From: Polyangiaceae bacterium | GTDB lineage: Bacteria > Myxococcota_A > Polyangia > Polyangiales > Polyangiaceae | Length of the DNA: 64,000 nucleotides | Direction: 5' to 3' | NCBI GenBank assembly: GCA_025937785.1 | Contig: JAICQQ010000019.1 | Location: 1-64,000 of the forward strand | Shown: positions 45,886-55,174 of the stretch, one piece after another | How positions within the stretch are numbered: position 1 is the stretch's first letter | How the letters are laid out: every line of letters starts with the position of its first letter | Made by a program: the position numbers and the translations under genes | The notes under the pieces: generated by a model | Told to the model about the DNA's origin: nothing | Databases searched by the model: none | What the model saw: only the letters and a program-made list of their open reading frames with translations

Positions 45886-46912
45886 GCTAACATCAGACCC
45901 TGTGGCTCGCGGCACGTCGCTCCTGTGGCTGGCTTTCTCGTGCCTGGCTGCGCTCGCCAGTGGCTGCTCGGACCCATCCTCGTCGAGCGACCCCGGCGAG
46001 CGCGCGGCGATCGAACTGACGGACGCCAACAACTACACGACCAAAAGCGAGCTCGCCATCCCGACGGTCGAGGTGGCCGCCGATACGGACATCAGCATCT
46101 GCTGGGGCGACCTCAGCTCGGATCTGATGTGTCACGGGGTCGAACCGGCGGAGCACATCGACAACGTCGGCATGCTGCGGTTCTTGCACTTGAGCGAGGC
46201 GGACGTGGAAGCCAGGCTCACCGCAGGTGAGCTCTCGCAGTCCGAGGTTTCCGGGTATCTGGAGTACCCCACGGAGGACGGCGAGACCTGCACCAATCTC
46301 TCGAACATGAGCTTCCTCGGGACGCCGATCGACCTCGATCAAGAGTTCGTAGAGGGCGAAGAGCACGTCTACATGCTGGTCTTCACGACGGGTACGAGCC
46401 CCGGCGTCGGCGCGCGCAGCATGGTGTTCCTCGAGCCAACGTCCGACTCGTCGAACCACGAGGTCGCGGCGCCGAATGGCTGCGAGTTGCTCGACTTCCA
46501 GGCTGATCTGAAGAGCGCCGAGCCGGTGCGCGTGCCCCGCACTGGGCCGTGGCCGATCGATTGGCGGTCGCTCGAGCGAGACGGCGGAGGCAACGAGGTG
46601 CCGTTCAACCAGATCGACAAGCTGCTCTTGGCGTTCTACGAAGGCCGCGACGTCGGCTATCTCGAGGACAACATTTTCGACATCGAACTGATGGCGACTT
46701 CGGTCTGGGAGCTGCCGCTCGACAACGACCGCAAAGCCGACCTGTCAGACGCCAAGTTGCGCGACGGCGTTTCCGACGACGGCAGCGGGGAACCCGGCGC
46801 GGCGTTCGAGGGCTTCGACGCCGCCGCCGAAGGCGTGTGGCTGCTCGGCTTGTTCTGCAGCAAATGCCAAAATCCAGCGCCAGTGCTGCTCAGCATCCTC
46901 CAACCCGAATGA
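45875..46912 (+). CDS. Lipoprotein of unknown function, last gene of FadL-like operon
   Basis: The start ATG at 45875 overlaps the FadL-like stop and has GGAGGCG upstream. It gives 345 residues with a lipoprotein signal (CLAALASGCSD). Beta-rich domain with Cys pairs (ICWGDLSSDLMCHG, CTNLSNMSF, FCSKCQNP). No recognisable family. Position in an operon with the ASST-like and FadL-like genes suggests a related surface role. Confidence 0.75.
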   Translation: MNIELTSDPVARGTSLLWLAFSCLAALASGCSDPSSSSDPGERAAIELTDANNYTTKSELAIPTVEVAADTDISICWGDLSSDLMCHGVEPAEHIDNVGMLRFLHLSEADVEARLTAGELSQSEVSGYLEYPTEDGETCTNLSNMSFLGTPIDLDQEFVEGEEHVYMLVFTTGTSPGVGARSMVFLEPTSDSSNHEVAAPNGCELLDFQADLKSAEPVRVPRTGPWPIDWRSLERDGGGNEVPFNQIDKLLLAFYEGRDVGYLEDNIFDIELMATSVWELPLDNDRKADLSDAKLRDGVSDDGSGEPGAAFEGFDAAAEGVWLLGLFCSKCQNPAPVLLSILQPE

Positions 46913-47024
46913 GATTTGCGCGAACTTGACCGTCTGCGCTCGCTAATTTTCGAGTGACGCTCGACCCGCGATCTTCGTTCAATTTCGAGTGAGAACGGGC
47001 GCTACGAACGACAGGAGGTTTGTC

Positions 47025-48725
47025 ATGCTGCTCTTCGTGCTCGATCCTTTACCGCAGCGCTGGCTGGTAGCACTCGGACTGGGGCTTTCTTGCTGCAGCT
47101 CCAACGATCCTGACGACTCGGCGACCAGTGCCAGCGTCACCTCATCCAGCACGACCGCCACGGTGACCAACAGCAACCAAGCCGCCGCTAGCTCGACGGG
47201 TTCACCGGGCCCCGCCTCAGGGGCCGGCGCCGCCACGAACACCAGCAGCTCTGCGAATACGACCGACGGAGCAGCCAATCCCGACGGCGGCACGGGCGAC
47301 ACGAGCGCGGGCTCGAGCACGACCGGGACGGTGACCGCTACGACCGGTGCCGGCGGCAGCGGCGGCAACGGAGCGTCGCCCACGCCGAGCGACGAACACG
47401 CTGGAAGCGTCGAGGTGAGCGTTCACGACGACGTCAACACCATCCTGGTGGTGACGTGGGAACAGTTGGTCGCGGCCGACGGCACCTGGCTCGAATTCAG
47501 CTTCGAAGGCAGCGACGTCATGCGCTCGCCGAACGTTGCGGGCACGCTCGGCTCGCACCGCGAGGTCGTGCTCGGCGTGCCGGGTGACACCACCGTCTCC
47601 ATCAGCGTCGTGAGCCAGATCGGCGACGAGCTGTTTGCGACCACGCCCGTGGAGGGCACCACCGACTCCGTGCCCGCCTCCATGCCGGTGCCGACGGTGA
47701 TGGACTACGATCCGGAGCGCGCGAGCCCGGAACGCTTCCTGCTGGGCGCCGTCGAAGACAGCGCGGACAACGTGGCGAACAACCTGAATAGCTACCTGCA
47801 GTACCAGGCATGGCTCTACATCATCGATCGCCAGGGACGAGTCGTTTGGTACTACTCGGACCCTTCCCGTAACGCAGCTTCTGGCTTCCCGCGGGTGGCG
47901 CGCGACGGCAAGTATCTCATCGTCGAGCAATCCCGCGTCGGCCCGCAAGGCCGCTTGCTCAAGATGAGCCTCGATCGCGAGTATTTCGAAGCCATGGACC
48001 TGCCCATCGCCGACGCCTTCGACGTGACCGACGACGGCAGTATCCTGTACGACGAAGGCTATAGCGGCGAACTGCACGAGCTCAGCGCCGACGGGGAAGA
48101 TCGTGTCCTGTGGCACTGCGGTACGGAGCTCGATCTCAGGCCCAATTGTTATACGAACACCGTCAACTACAACCCGTTCGAAGACAGCATCTTGATGTCC
48201 TTTCCCGACTCGGGCGCGGTGGTGGAGATCGATCGAGAGAGCGGCGAGATGATCGGCTACTACGGCAACCAAGACGGCGCCTGGGACTTCGCGCCACCGC
48301 TCGAAAATCCCCCGGAGCAGTGGGGCTTCGGCTTCCAGCACTTCCCGAACATTTCGCCGACCGGCACGCTGATGGTGTCGTCGCACATGCCGGGTTACGA
48401 GGACTTCGAGCAAACACCGACGGCCAACCAGCATGCGTTCCTCGAGTTCGCGATCGACCGCGAGAATCAAACCCTCACCGAGCTGTGGCGCTACACCGAA
48501 GGACCCGAGTGGCCGCGCGCTCGCGGCATGGCCATGCGCCTCGAGAACGGCAATACTCTAGCGAACTACGGAACCGGCGGAGTCATCCGCGAGATCACGC
48601 CGGACAAGGACACTGTGTTCTACGTCAAATTCGATATCCCTTCAGGCAACGATGCCTACAACAAGCTGGTCGGACACAACTTCTTCGTCGCCGATTTGTA
48701 CGCGCTGAACGGAGCTCCGGAATGA
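47025..48725 (+). CDS. ASST-like lipoprotein with long linker
   Basis: The ATG at 47025 follows AGGAGG by six bases (566 residues). Lipoprotein signal (ALGLGLSCCSS), a linker of about 90 residues, a beta domain (VSVHDDVNTILVVTWEQLVAADGTWLEFSFE) and a propeller (WLYIIDRQGRVVWYYSDPSRN, GFPRVARDGKYLIVEQSR, NPFEDSILMSFPDSGAVVEIDRESGEMIGYYG, GFGFQHFPNISPTGTLMVSSHMP). ASST-family propeller with His-rich loops. Overlaps the next lipoprotein by an ATGA. Activity unproven. Confidence 0.8.
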   Translation: MLLFVLDPLPQRWLVALGLGLSCCSSNDPDDSATSASVTSSSTTATVTNSNQAAASSTGSPGPASGAGAATNTSSSANTTDGAANPDGGTGDTSAGSSTTGTVTATTGAGGSGGNGASPTPSDEHAGSVEVSVHDDVNTILVVTWEQLVAADGTWLEFSFEGSDVMRSPNVAGTLGSHREVVLGVPGDTTVSISVVSQIGDELFATTPVEGTTDSVPASMPVPTVMDYDPERASPERFLLGAVEDSADNVANNLNSYLQYQAWLYIIDRQGRVVWYYSDPSRNAASGFPRVARDGKYLIVEQSRVGPQGRLLKMSLDREYFEAMDLPIADAFDVTDDGSILYDEGYSGELHELSADGEDRVLWHCGTELDLRPNCYTNTVNYNPFEDSILMSFPDSGAVVEIDRESGEMIGYYGNQDGAWDFAPPLENPPEQWGFGFQHFPNISPTGTLMVSSHMPGYEDFEQTPTANQHAFLEFAIDRENQTLTELWRYTEGPEWPRARGMAMRLENGNTLANYGTGGVIREITPDKDTVFYVKFDIPSGNDAYNKLVGHNFFVADLYALNGAPE

Positions 48726-49441
48726 AGCGGGCTCACGTGGATCTAGCCTCGCTCGTCGCCGTCACGACGCTGCTCGCGGCCTGTGGCAGTGACTCGGGCA
48801 GCTCCACCACGGGCGCTGACGACGGCACCGGCGGCAACACCACACAGACGAGCACCAGCAGTTCGACGACGGGCACTTCCACGACGGGTGCCGCAACCAC
48901 CGGCAGCGGGGGTAGCGGTTCCGGAACCACAGGGTCGAACTCGAGCGGCGGGAGCGGCGGCGAAGGGTTCTCCGAGCTCGGCGTTTGCGGCGTGCGCTCC
49001 GAAGGTACGGTCACCGAAGACAGCTTCGAGACCTATGAGGAGTACTACCTGCTCGGGGAGGAAGGGTTGGGCGAAGAAGTATGTGTCGTCCGTTTCGACG
49101 TCACGCGCGTCGGCGATGGCCCGGGGGGCTGTGACGAGTTTGCGGGCCAGCAACAGAGCTGCCTGTGGACCCACCTGGTCGCCTTCGGGAACCCGCGCGT
49201 GCTCGTCAATGAAGACTCCGCCTGCGAGAACAGCGAGCTCGCGATGACCGCCGAGGCGATCGCCGAAATCGACGGTGAACAGCGCGCCTACGGCTACGTC
49301 TTCGAGTACCAGGGTCACGACAGCGTGCTCATGGGCTACGACGAAACCGCCGAAGCCTGGGCACCGGTCGTCAACGCGGGCTGGAACGAAGACAACGGCA
49401 CCTTCCAGTTCGATCGCCGCGACGGCTTCTGCGGCTACTGA
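48722..49441 (+). CDS. Lipoprotein with Cys-containing C-terminal domain, unknown
   Basis: The 239-residue product overlaps the previous stop (ATGA). Signal ends TLLAACGSD; a Ser/Thr/Gly linker runs to residue 80; then a domain with Cys residues (GVCGVRSEGTVTEDSF, CVVRFDVTRV, GGCDEF, SCLWTHLVAFGNP, CENSELAM) ends with FQFDRRDGFCGY. I do not recognise a family. It is translated with the ASST-like gene. Confidence 0.75.
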   Translation: MKRAHVDLASLVAVTTLLAACGSDSGSSTTGADDGTGGNTTQTSTSSSTTGTSTTGAATTGSGGSGSGTTGSNSSGGSGGEGFSELGVCGVRSEGTVTEDSFETYEEYYLLGEEGLGEEVCVVRFDVTRVGDGPGGCDEFAGQQQSCLWTHLVAFGNPRVLVNEDSACENSELAMTAEAIAEIDGEQRAYGYVFEYQGHDSVLMGYDETAEAWAPVVNAGWNEDNGTFQFDRRDGFCGY

Positions 49442-49566
49442 CGCGGTTTTCGGTCTGCAAGCGCGGGACCGAGCGCCGAGCGGCTCGGGGCTGGGCTGGC
49501 CCGACCTTCTTCTCGTAGCGGCAAGGCCGGGTGACACTCGGGCGCGCGGGTCCTATAGTCTGCGCC

Positions 49567-50178
49567 GTGAAAAAACCCAAGCTCACCTATTTCGATAACT
49601 CAGCCAGCAGAGGCGAGGAATGCCGTCTGGCGTTCGCGGTCGCCGGCGTCGACTTCGAGGACAACCGCATCGCGTTCGACGCGTGGGCGTCGTTGAAGCC
49701 CAACACACCCTTTGGCGCCTTGCCGATTCTGGAGCTCGAAGGCAAACCTGCGGTCAGTCAGGCCAACGCCATCCTGGGCTACATCGCGCGCAAGCACGAG
49801 TTGTTGCCAAGCGACGAGTGGGAAGCGCTGAGAGTGCTGTCCCTGCTGGAAGCCGCCGAAGAGCTGCGCCACACCATCAGCAAGACGTTCGGCATCAAGG
49901 ACGCGGCCGAGCTCGAGCGGCGTCGCACCGAGCTCGCCCAGGGCCCCATCCGAACCTGGGGTGCCAACATGGAGCGGCAGATCGTGGGGCCGTTCGTGGC
50001 GGGCGCCCAGCTCGGCGTCGCCGACATCAAGCTGTTCGTGGTCCTGGGCTGGCTCAAGAAGGGGGTCCTCGATCACGTGCCCAGCGACGTGCTCGATCAC
50101 CTGCCAAAGCTGCAGGCACTGTTCGAGAACGTGAAGCACCACCCGAGAGTCGTCGAGTGGTACGCGCGCCCGCGGTAG
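49567..50178 (+). CDS. Glutathione S-transferase family protein
   Basis: From the GTG at 49567 (203 residues) the N-terminal thioredoxin-like domain shows LTYFDNSASRGEECRLAFAVAGV and FGALPILELEGKPAVSQANAILGYIARKH (the cis-Pro and SQxxAI motif). The C-terminal helical domain follows (VADIKLFVVLGWLKKGVL). No signal, so cytoplasmic. Substrate unknown. Confidence 0.92.
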   Translation: MKKPKLTYFDNSASRGEECRLAFAVAGVDFEDNRIAFDAWASLKPNTPFGALPILELEGKPAVSQANAILGYIARKHELLPSDEWEALRVLSLLEAAEELRHTISKTFGIKDAAELERRRTELAQGPIRTWGANMERQIVGPFVAGAQLGVADIKLFVVLGWLKKGVLDHVPSDVLDHLPKLQALFENVKHHPRVVEWYARPR

Positions 50179-50332
50179 GCTCGCTTCGACCTCGTTCTCG
50201 ACTGGGTCGGACATTTCACCCATGCCACGATGCGTGGGGACGATGGCTACCTCGTACCTTCTGATTCCGGACAGCGTTCACTTGCGCTGGGAAGCGTCGA
50301 CTTCGCTGCGCGCCCCCTGTCACTGAGGCGAG

Positions 50333-51757
50333 CTACTGAGTCGAGCGGCGGCGGCGTAGGCCGAACCCGAGCCCGAGACCCACCAGCGCCAGCATCCAGG
50401 ACGCTGGCAGCTCTCGACCGCCCGCCGCCGTGCAGCTGCAGCCGCTCTCGCTCTCGCTGCTAGATTGCGCAGCGGGGTCACCGGCGGTCCCACCCGTCGA
50501 GGTGGCCGTGAGCGCGCCGCCGGTGGTCGCTGCCGCCGTCCCCGTGGTACCGGCGCCCGTCGTGGCGACCGCGTTGCCCGTCGCACCGCTGACGCTGCTG
50601 CTGGCAGCACTCGCCACCGTGCTCGTGGTGCCGGCGCCGGTGGTGTTGCCGCTGGTGCCCGCTCCGGTGGTGCCCATGCCCGTCGTACCGGGGCCGGTCG
50701 TGGTCGCACCGCCGGTCGTGCCATCCGTCGTGGTCGCGGCGGTGGAGGTCGCTCCGCCGACTCCGGTGGTGGCACTCGCGTTCCCGCAGGCCTCGTCCCA
50801 TGGATCTTGAGCGCGCACCTCATCGAGGCCGAACCACTCCAGGATGTGCACCGCCTCGTAGCCCATCGAGTGCATCTTGCCCAACGCTGTCCACCCCTCC
50901 AGGACGGTGTAGCCGCAGTCGTCGGACCAGAACTGTCGGTCGTAGGTGGCCGACGCGCCCACGAAACCAGTGTCCGTGGACGTCGGTGCCTCGGCCAGGC
51001 CGAGCACGTTGGTCCATTGCTCGATGGATTCGCGGAAGTTGTTGTAGTTGATGGTCTCGTCTTGGTTACCGTGATTGAGCTGGATGCGCGGCCGCGGCCC
51101 GGTGAACGATGGGTTGATCCCTCGCACGTAGTCGCCCCACTCTTGAGGCGTCTTGTTCACACTTCCACCTGCGCAAGCGTTGCTCCACTGCATCCCGTCC
51201 TCGTACCCCTCAGCCCAACAGCCCGCCGCTACGCCGGCTCGGGCGTGTCCGGCCTTGAAGACTTCGGGGTAGACCGCGAGCAATGCCTGAGTCGTCATGC
51301 CACCGCCGGATCCGCCCATCACGTACACGCGGGTGGGGTCTCCGTTGTACGTCTCGAGCGCGTACTTCACCATTTGCACGATCGCCCCCGTGTCCCCGCC
51401 CCCGTCGTGAGTGAGCGACTCCGGGGCCCCCACGTTCCAGCAATTCCGAGACTGCTGCGGCAGGATCATGATGTAGCCGACCGAATCGATCGCCTCTCGG
51501 AGCGCCGCGAACCCGTCGTAGCTCCACTGCCCGCCCGCATTGTTGCCGCAGGAGTGGATGTTCACCAGGATGGGCGGCTTTTCAGGCATGACGTCCGGGA
51601 GCGCGATGTACATGTCGATGTAGCTGGGCACGTTGTCGGCCCACTCGGCCTTGTTGACCGGACCGCTGTAGTTGGCCGCGTGGACAACGGGCGTCGCGGC
51701 CAGACACAGCAAAGAAATCGGAAGGCTCGTACGAAAGAAGAGTGAAAATCGGGACAT
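50333..51757 (-). CDS. CE1/PHB-depolymerase-like esterase with MYXO-CTERM
   Basis: The 474-residue protein starts at the ATG at 51757 with a signal ending PVVHA. The catalytic domain has VNIHSCGNNAGGQWSYDG, then the nucleophile motif VMGGSGGGM with Ser150, Asp in HGNQDETINYNN and a later His in YEAVHILEWFG. This is the CE1 type used by acetylxylan and feruloyl esterases. A Thr/Gly linker of about 100 residues leads to SESGCSCTAAGGRELPASWM, a hydrophobic helix and RRRRSTQ, a MYXO-CTERM signal. It should deacylate hemicellulose at the surface. Confidence 0.92.
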   Translation of the reverse strand: MSRFSLFFRTSLPISLLCLAATPVVHAANYSGPVNKAEWADNVPSYIDMYIALPDVMPEKPPILVNIHSCGNNAGGQWSYDGFAALREAIDSVGYIMILPQQSRNCWNVGAPESLTHDGGGDTGAIVQMVKYALETYNGDPTRVYVMGGSGGGMTTQALLAVYPEVFKAGHARAGVAAGCWAEGYEDGMQWSNACAGGSVNKTPQEWGDYVRGINPSFTGPRPRIQLNHGNQDETINYNNFRESIEQWTNVLGLAEAPTSTDTGFVGASATYDRQFWSDDCGYTVLEGWTALGKMHSMGYEAVHILEWFGLDEVRAQDPWDEACGNASATTGVGGATSTAATTTDGTTGGATTTGPGTTGMGTTGAGTSGNTTGAGTTSTVASAASSSVSGATGNAVATTGAGTTGTAAATTGGALTATSTGGTAGDPAAQSSSESESGCSCTAAGGRELPASWMLALVGLGLGFGLRRRRSTQ

Positions 51758-52002
51758 AGCAGTCACAAGGGATCGATTCGTGGCGCCAGGCCAATGAGTC
51801 GCCGTGGCGAATTCTAGAGATTCCACAAAGCGGTCACTTCGATCGAAATGGCCGAGAGATAAATGGATGAGAGGGAGCTCTCCTGCAGCTTTCCTGTGTG
51901 CCTGGCATGGCAGCCTGTCACGCAACCCCCGCCGTGCCGGCGTGGCCGGGAAGCGCACTGACCTGGCACCCGGGCCTGGGTCCGCCGCAGATTGGACTGA
52001 GC

Positions 52003-53067
52003 TCAGCGGTTCAAGAACGCGCGCCGCCGTCGCCGGCCTGCAGCCAACAGGAGCGCGAACCACCCGGCTCGAGAGGCCTGTAAAGCGCTGCTCCCGAGGC
52101 GACAGCCGCAACCGGACTCGACGCGAGTCTCGGCGTCCGCGGCTGCGCCGTCGGTAGTCAGCTGGGTGGAGATGGCCGCCGCGCCGCCGCTGGATGCTCC
52201 CTGTGCAACGGAACCCGAGCCGGTCACGACGCTGTCGGCGCCCGTGGTCCCGTGGATCCCGGAGGCGGAGGTTTGCCCGCCAGTACCGGCCGTCATGTCG
52301 CTGGTGGTCGCTGGAGGCTGGCTCGAGGTAGCCTCGCCGCCGGTCGTGCTCGTGGCAACGGTCGTCTCGGCCGAGCTGGTGGTCGGCGGGCACTCCTCGT
52401 CGTCTCCGCTGCAGTCTTGGTCGACGGCGTCGCCGCAGACTTCCAGCGCACCAGGATGAACGTCGGCCCGCGTATCGTCACAATCCGTGTCGCCCCGACT
52501 GCCATCGTCGTCCTCGTCCGGGGGCGGCGCACAGACGTCATCCGTGCCTTGCTCCCCTGCGATGCAGCCCCAGACGCAGGCTTCGGTCGAATCCACGCCG
52601 TCGATGCAGCGACGCCGGTCGCCGCCGTCTTCGGTACAGGTCCAGAGCTCGAAGCTGCCGGAAGGGCACTCTGGTGGCGGATCGCCATGATCGATGACGA
52701 CGTAGTTCGAAAAGCCGCCGCCTGGAGTGTCGAAGCCACACCCCGCACCCCCACAGGCGGTACATTGATCGAAGTTTCCGTCAGAAGCCACGGTGACGAC
52801 GCCCGCTCGGGCGGCCACCACCTCGTTGCCATCGTTGATGGCGGAGTTTCCTCGCCGTAGGGAGTAGTCCGTGCCGTCGTGATCCGAGTACGTCGAGGCC
52901 TGGCAATCGTAGTCCGTGTTGCCACCATGATCGACGTAGTACCAGTCGCTGATGCAGTTCTCGCAGCCGACGGGGGTACTGTAGGGCTGGGCCTGCGCCA
53001 CCCGAAGGCTCGCGACCGCCACGGCGACGAGGACGACCTGGATCCACCGGCAACGTAGCGCGCTCAT
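52003..53067 (-). CDS. LytM-like protein, degenerate, with metal-binding motif and MYXO-CTERM
   Basis: From the ATG at 53067 (354 residues) a signal peptide (VAVASLRVAQA) leads to a LytM/M23-like domain: HDGTDYSLRRGNSAINDGNEVVAARAGVV with the HxGxD-like zinc motif, and NYVVIDHGD. After that the second HxH zinc motif of the family is missing; the chain passes straight into a Cys-rich segment (PPPECPSGSFELWTCT, ACVWGC). A DxDxDG-rich segment (DDDGSRGDTDCDDTRADVHPG) resembles the MopE metal-binding motif. A Thr/Ser linker and VESGCGCR, hydrophobic stretch and RRRRR end the protein (MYXO-CTERM). Probably not an active endopeptidase. Confidence 0.82.
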   Translation of the reverse strand: MSALRCRWIQVVLVAVAVASLRVAQAQPYSTPVGCENCISDWYYVDHGGNTDYDCQASTYSDHDGTDYSLRRGNSAINDGNEVVAARAGVVTVASDGNFDQCTACGGAGCGFDTPGGGFSNYVVIDHGDPPPECPSGSFELWTCTEDGGDRRRCIDGVDSTEACVWGCIAGEQGTDDVCAPPPDEDDDGSRGDTDCDDTRADVHPGALEVCGDAVDQDCSGDDEECPPTTSSAETTVATSTTGGEATSSQPPATTSDMTAGTGGQTSASGIHGTTGADSVVTGSGSVAQGASSGGAAAISTQLTTDGAAADAETRVESGCGCRLGSSALQASRAGWFALLLAAGRRRRRAFLNR

Positions 53068-53261
53068 CGGGTGACCCTCGGTCGTGTCACCGGCGCGAAC
53101 TCCGAGCGGCCCTCGGCAGCTTTCCACTCGATGTTCGGCCCCACGAAGCGCACCGTATCGGTGTCGCCCGGCAACCTACGATAGGAATTTCCCCAGGGCT
53201 GCCCGGCGCGCAGATCGCCGAGCTTCCTGAAGCCGAGTTTTGCGATCCGGCGCGAGCACCG

Positions 53262-53672
53262 AGCCGAGCAGAGCGCTCCGCCGAAGAGCAACTGCTGGCG
53301 CTGCTCCAGCGAGACCGTGTAGCAGGCAGCACGGCGTGCACGAGCGGCGAGCTGTCGCCGCCAGCGCCGCCGCTGCGCCTCGACGGTCGACTCAGCTGCG
53401 TCGCGCGCGTGCGAGCCCTGGATCAAGTGGCGACGGGGGTGACCGGTCCCGCCGACTCCCAAGGCCGCGACGCTCCGGAGCGCGCCGCCTTGGCTGGTTT
53501 CGACGTGTCGCTGTGGTGGGAGAGCTACGCCTACAACGCGGCTTCCGGAAGCCAGGCCTACGACCGAATCCTCACGGACGCCGACTCTTGCCCCGAACTC
53601 GGTAATCCCCAGTACACCGATGTCGGCGTGGGCACGGCGGGAGACGTGTTCGTGCTGCTGGCCGCTCGATAG
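53262..53672 (+). pseudogene. CAP-domain (SCP-like) protein remnant without start
   Basis: The frame ending at 53672 reads AEEQLLALLQRDRVAGSTAC, LDGRLSCVARVRALDQV, DAPERAALAGFD, and at the end DADSCPELGNPQYTDVGVG, the pattern of bacterial CAP domains. The first start codon in frame is a GTG at 53409, inside the domain, and none precedes it. So the N-terminus with its signal peptide is lost, or an indel moved the frame. It is divergent from the degenerate LytM gene. Confidence 0.6.
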
Positions 53673-53735
53673 CTCCGATGCCCTTTACGCCAGAACGCGG
53701 GCAAAGTATGAAAAACGGTTCGGAGCTGACAACAC

Positions 53736-54977
53736 ATGCCCGACCCAGCCGAGCCCACCCCCGAGCCCAAGTCGCAAAGTCCCGTCGAGGCGCGCCTGCA
53801 CGAAGCGTTGGCGCACGCTGGCCCTCAGGAAGCGTTCGAGCTGCTGGAGTCGGAGCCAGATGCGGTGATCGCCGCAGTGCTCGTGCGCGAGAATCCCGCG
53901 ATCGCCGATGAAATCTTGTGGGAGTTCCCGGAGCAACGCCGAGGACTGATCCTGGCGGCAGCGCCGGCGGACTACGCCGAACAATGGACCAAGAACCACG
54001 GCTACCCGGAAGAAAGTGTCGGGCGCCTGATGGAGCCGCTGGTGGGTGTGCTGCGTCCTCAGCACACGGTGCACGAAGCTACCGAACGGCTGCGCCCCAT
54101 CGTCAAAAAGACCCTCGTGACCTACGGCTGGGTGGTCGATGACGACGGCGTACTGGCGGGAGTGCTAGTGTTTCGAGAGCTCTTGTTTGCAGAGAGCCAT
54201 CAACCGGTCAGCGATCTGATGGTCAAAAACCCTTTTCGCCTGCAACCGGAACTGACACTGATCGAGGCAATGAAGGCGGCTCTCAAATGGCAGCTGCCGG
54301 TGTACCCGGTCTGCGAAGCTTCGGGTCGCCTGATTGGTCTGGTGCGGGGCACCACCCTGTTCGAGCAGCAGGCGTTCGAGCTCAGCGCTCAAGCCGGCGC
54401 CATGGTCGGCGTCGAGAAAGAAGAACGGCTCGGCACCCCCTGGACGCGCAGCCTGCGCTTCCGCCATCCCTGGCTGCAGTTGAACCTACTCACGGCTTTC
54501 TTGGCCGCCACCGTCGTCGGGGTGTTTCAAGACACGCTCGACCAGTTGGTGGTCCTGGCGGTCTTCTTACCGGTGCTCGCCGGGCAGTCCGGAAACACGG
54601 GGTGCCAGGCCCTCGCCGTTGCGCTGCGCGGCATCACGCTGGGCGAATTGGAGCCGAGCCGAGCCAAGGTGGTCGTGTCCAAGGAAGCGCTGCTGGGGCT
54701 CGTGAACGGGTCGTTGGTCGGCATCACCGCGGGTTTCGGCATGTACCTGTTCGCCCGCTTACAGGGCAATGACGCGGCGCTCACGCTGGCCTTGGTGGTT
54801 TTCATGGCGATGATCTGCAGCTGTACCATCAGCGGGATCTTCGGCGCGCTGGTGCCAATGGTGCTGCGGCGGGCGGGGGCCGATCCGGCGACGGCGTCGA
54901 GCATTTTCCTGACGACCGCCACGGACGTATTCAGCATGGGCACGTTTTTGGCGCTAGCCACCTGGTTGATCCTGTAA
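53736..54977 (+). CDS. mgtE: MgtE-type magnesium transporter
   Basis: The 413-residue protein has an N-terminal regulatory domain, two CBS motifs (about residues 105-225) and a C-terminal membrane part with five helices. The channel motif PVLAGQSGNTGCQ matches the family PxxxGxxGN pattern. Slightly shorter than the usual 450 residues because the N domain is short. Mg2+ import; a stray Cys at the pore motif is notable but not disabling. Confidence 0.94.
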   Translation: MPDPAEPTPEPKSQSPVEARLHEALAHAGPQEAFELLESEPDAVIAAVLVRENPAIADEILWEFPEQRRGLILAAAPADYAEQWTKNHGYPEESVGRLMEPLVGVLRPQHTVHEATERLRPIVKKTLVTYGWVVDDDGVLAGVLVFRELLFAESHQPVSDLMVKNPFRLQPELTLIEAMKAALKWQLPVYPVCEASGRLIGLVRGTTLFEQQAFELSAQAGAMVGVEKEERLGTPWTRSLRFRHPWLQLNLLTAFLAATVVGVFQDTLDQLVVLAVFLPVLAGQSGNTGCQALAVALRGITLGELEPSRAKVVVSKEALLGLVNGSLVGITAGFGMYLFARLQGNDAALTLALVVFMAMICSCTISGIFGALVPMVLRRAGADPATASSIFLTTATDVFSMGTFLALATWLIL

Positions 54978-55174
54978 CTCCAGACCGTGACGTGGGCTGC
55001 AAAAGCGACTGCACCTGGAGTGTCGTGAAGTAGCCCGCTCGCTGGTGGGCGTCCGCTAGCGATGTGGGAAGGGCAAGCGGCAAAGCTGCGACTTCCGTGA
55101 TCTGCAATCGATGCCAGCAGCATGGAAGGACAAGGCGAGCCGCCTTGCCCCCCTGATCCGCCCGAGTGTCCCGC

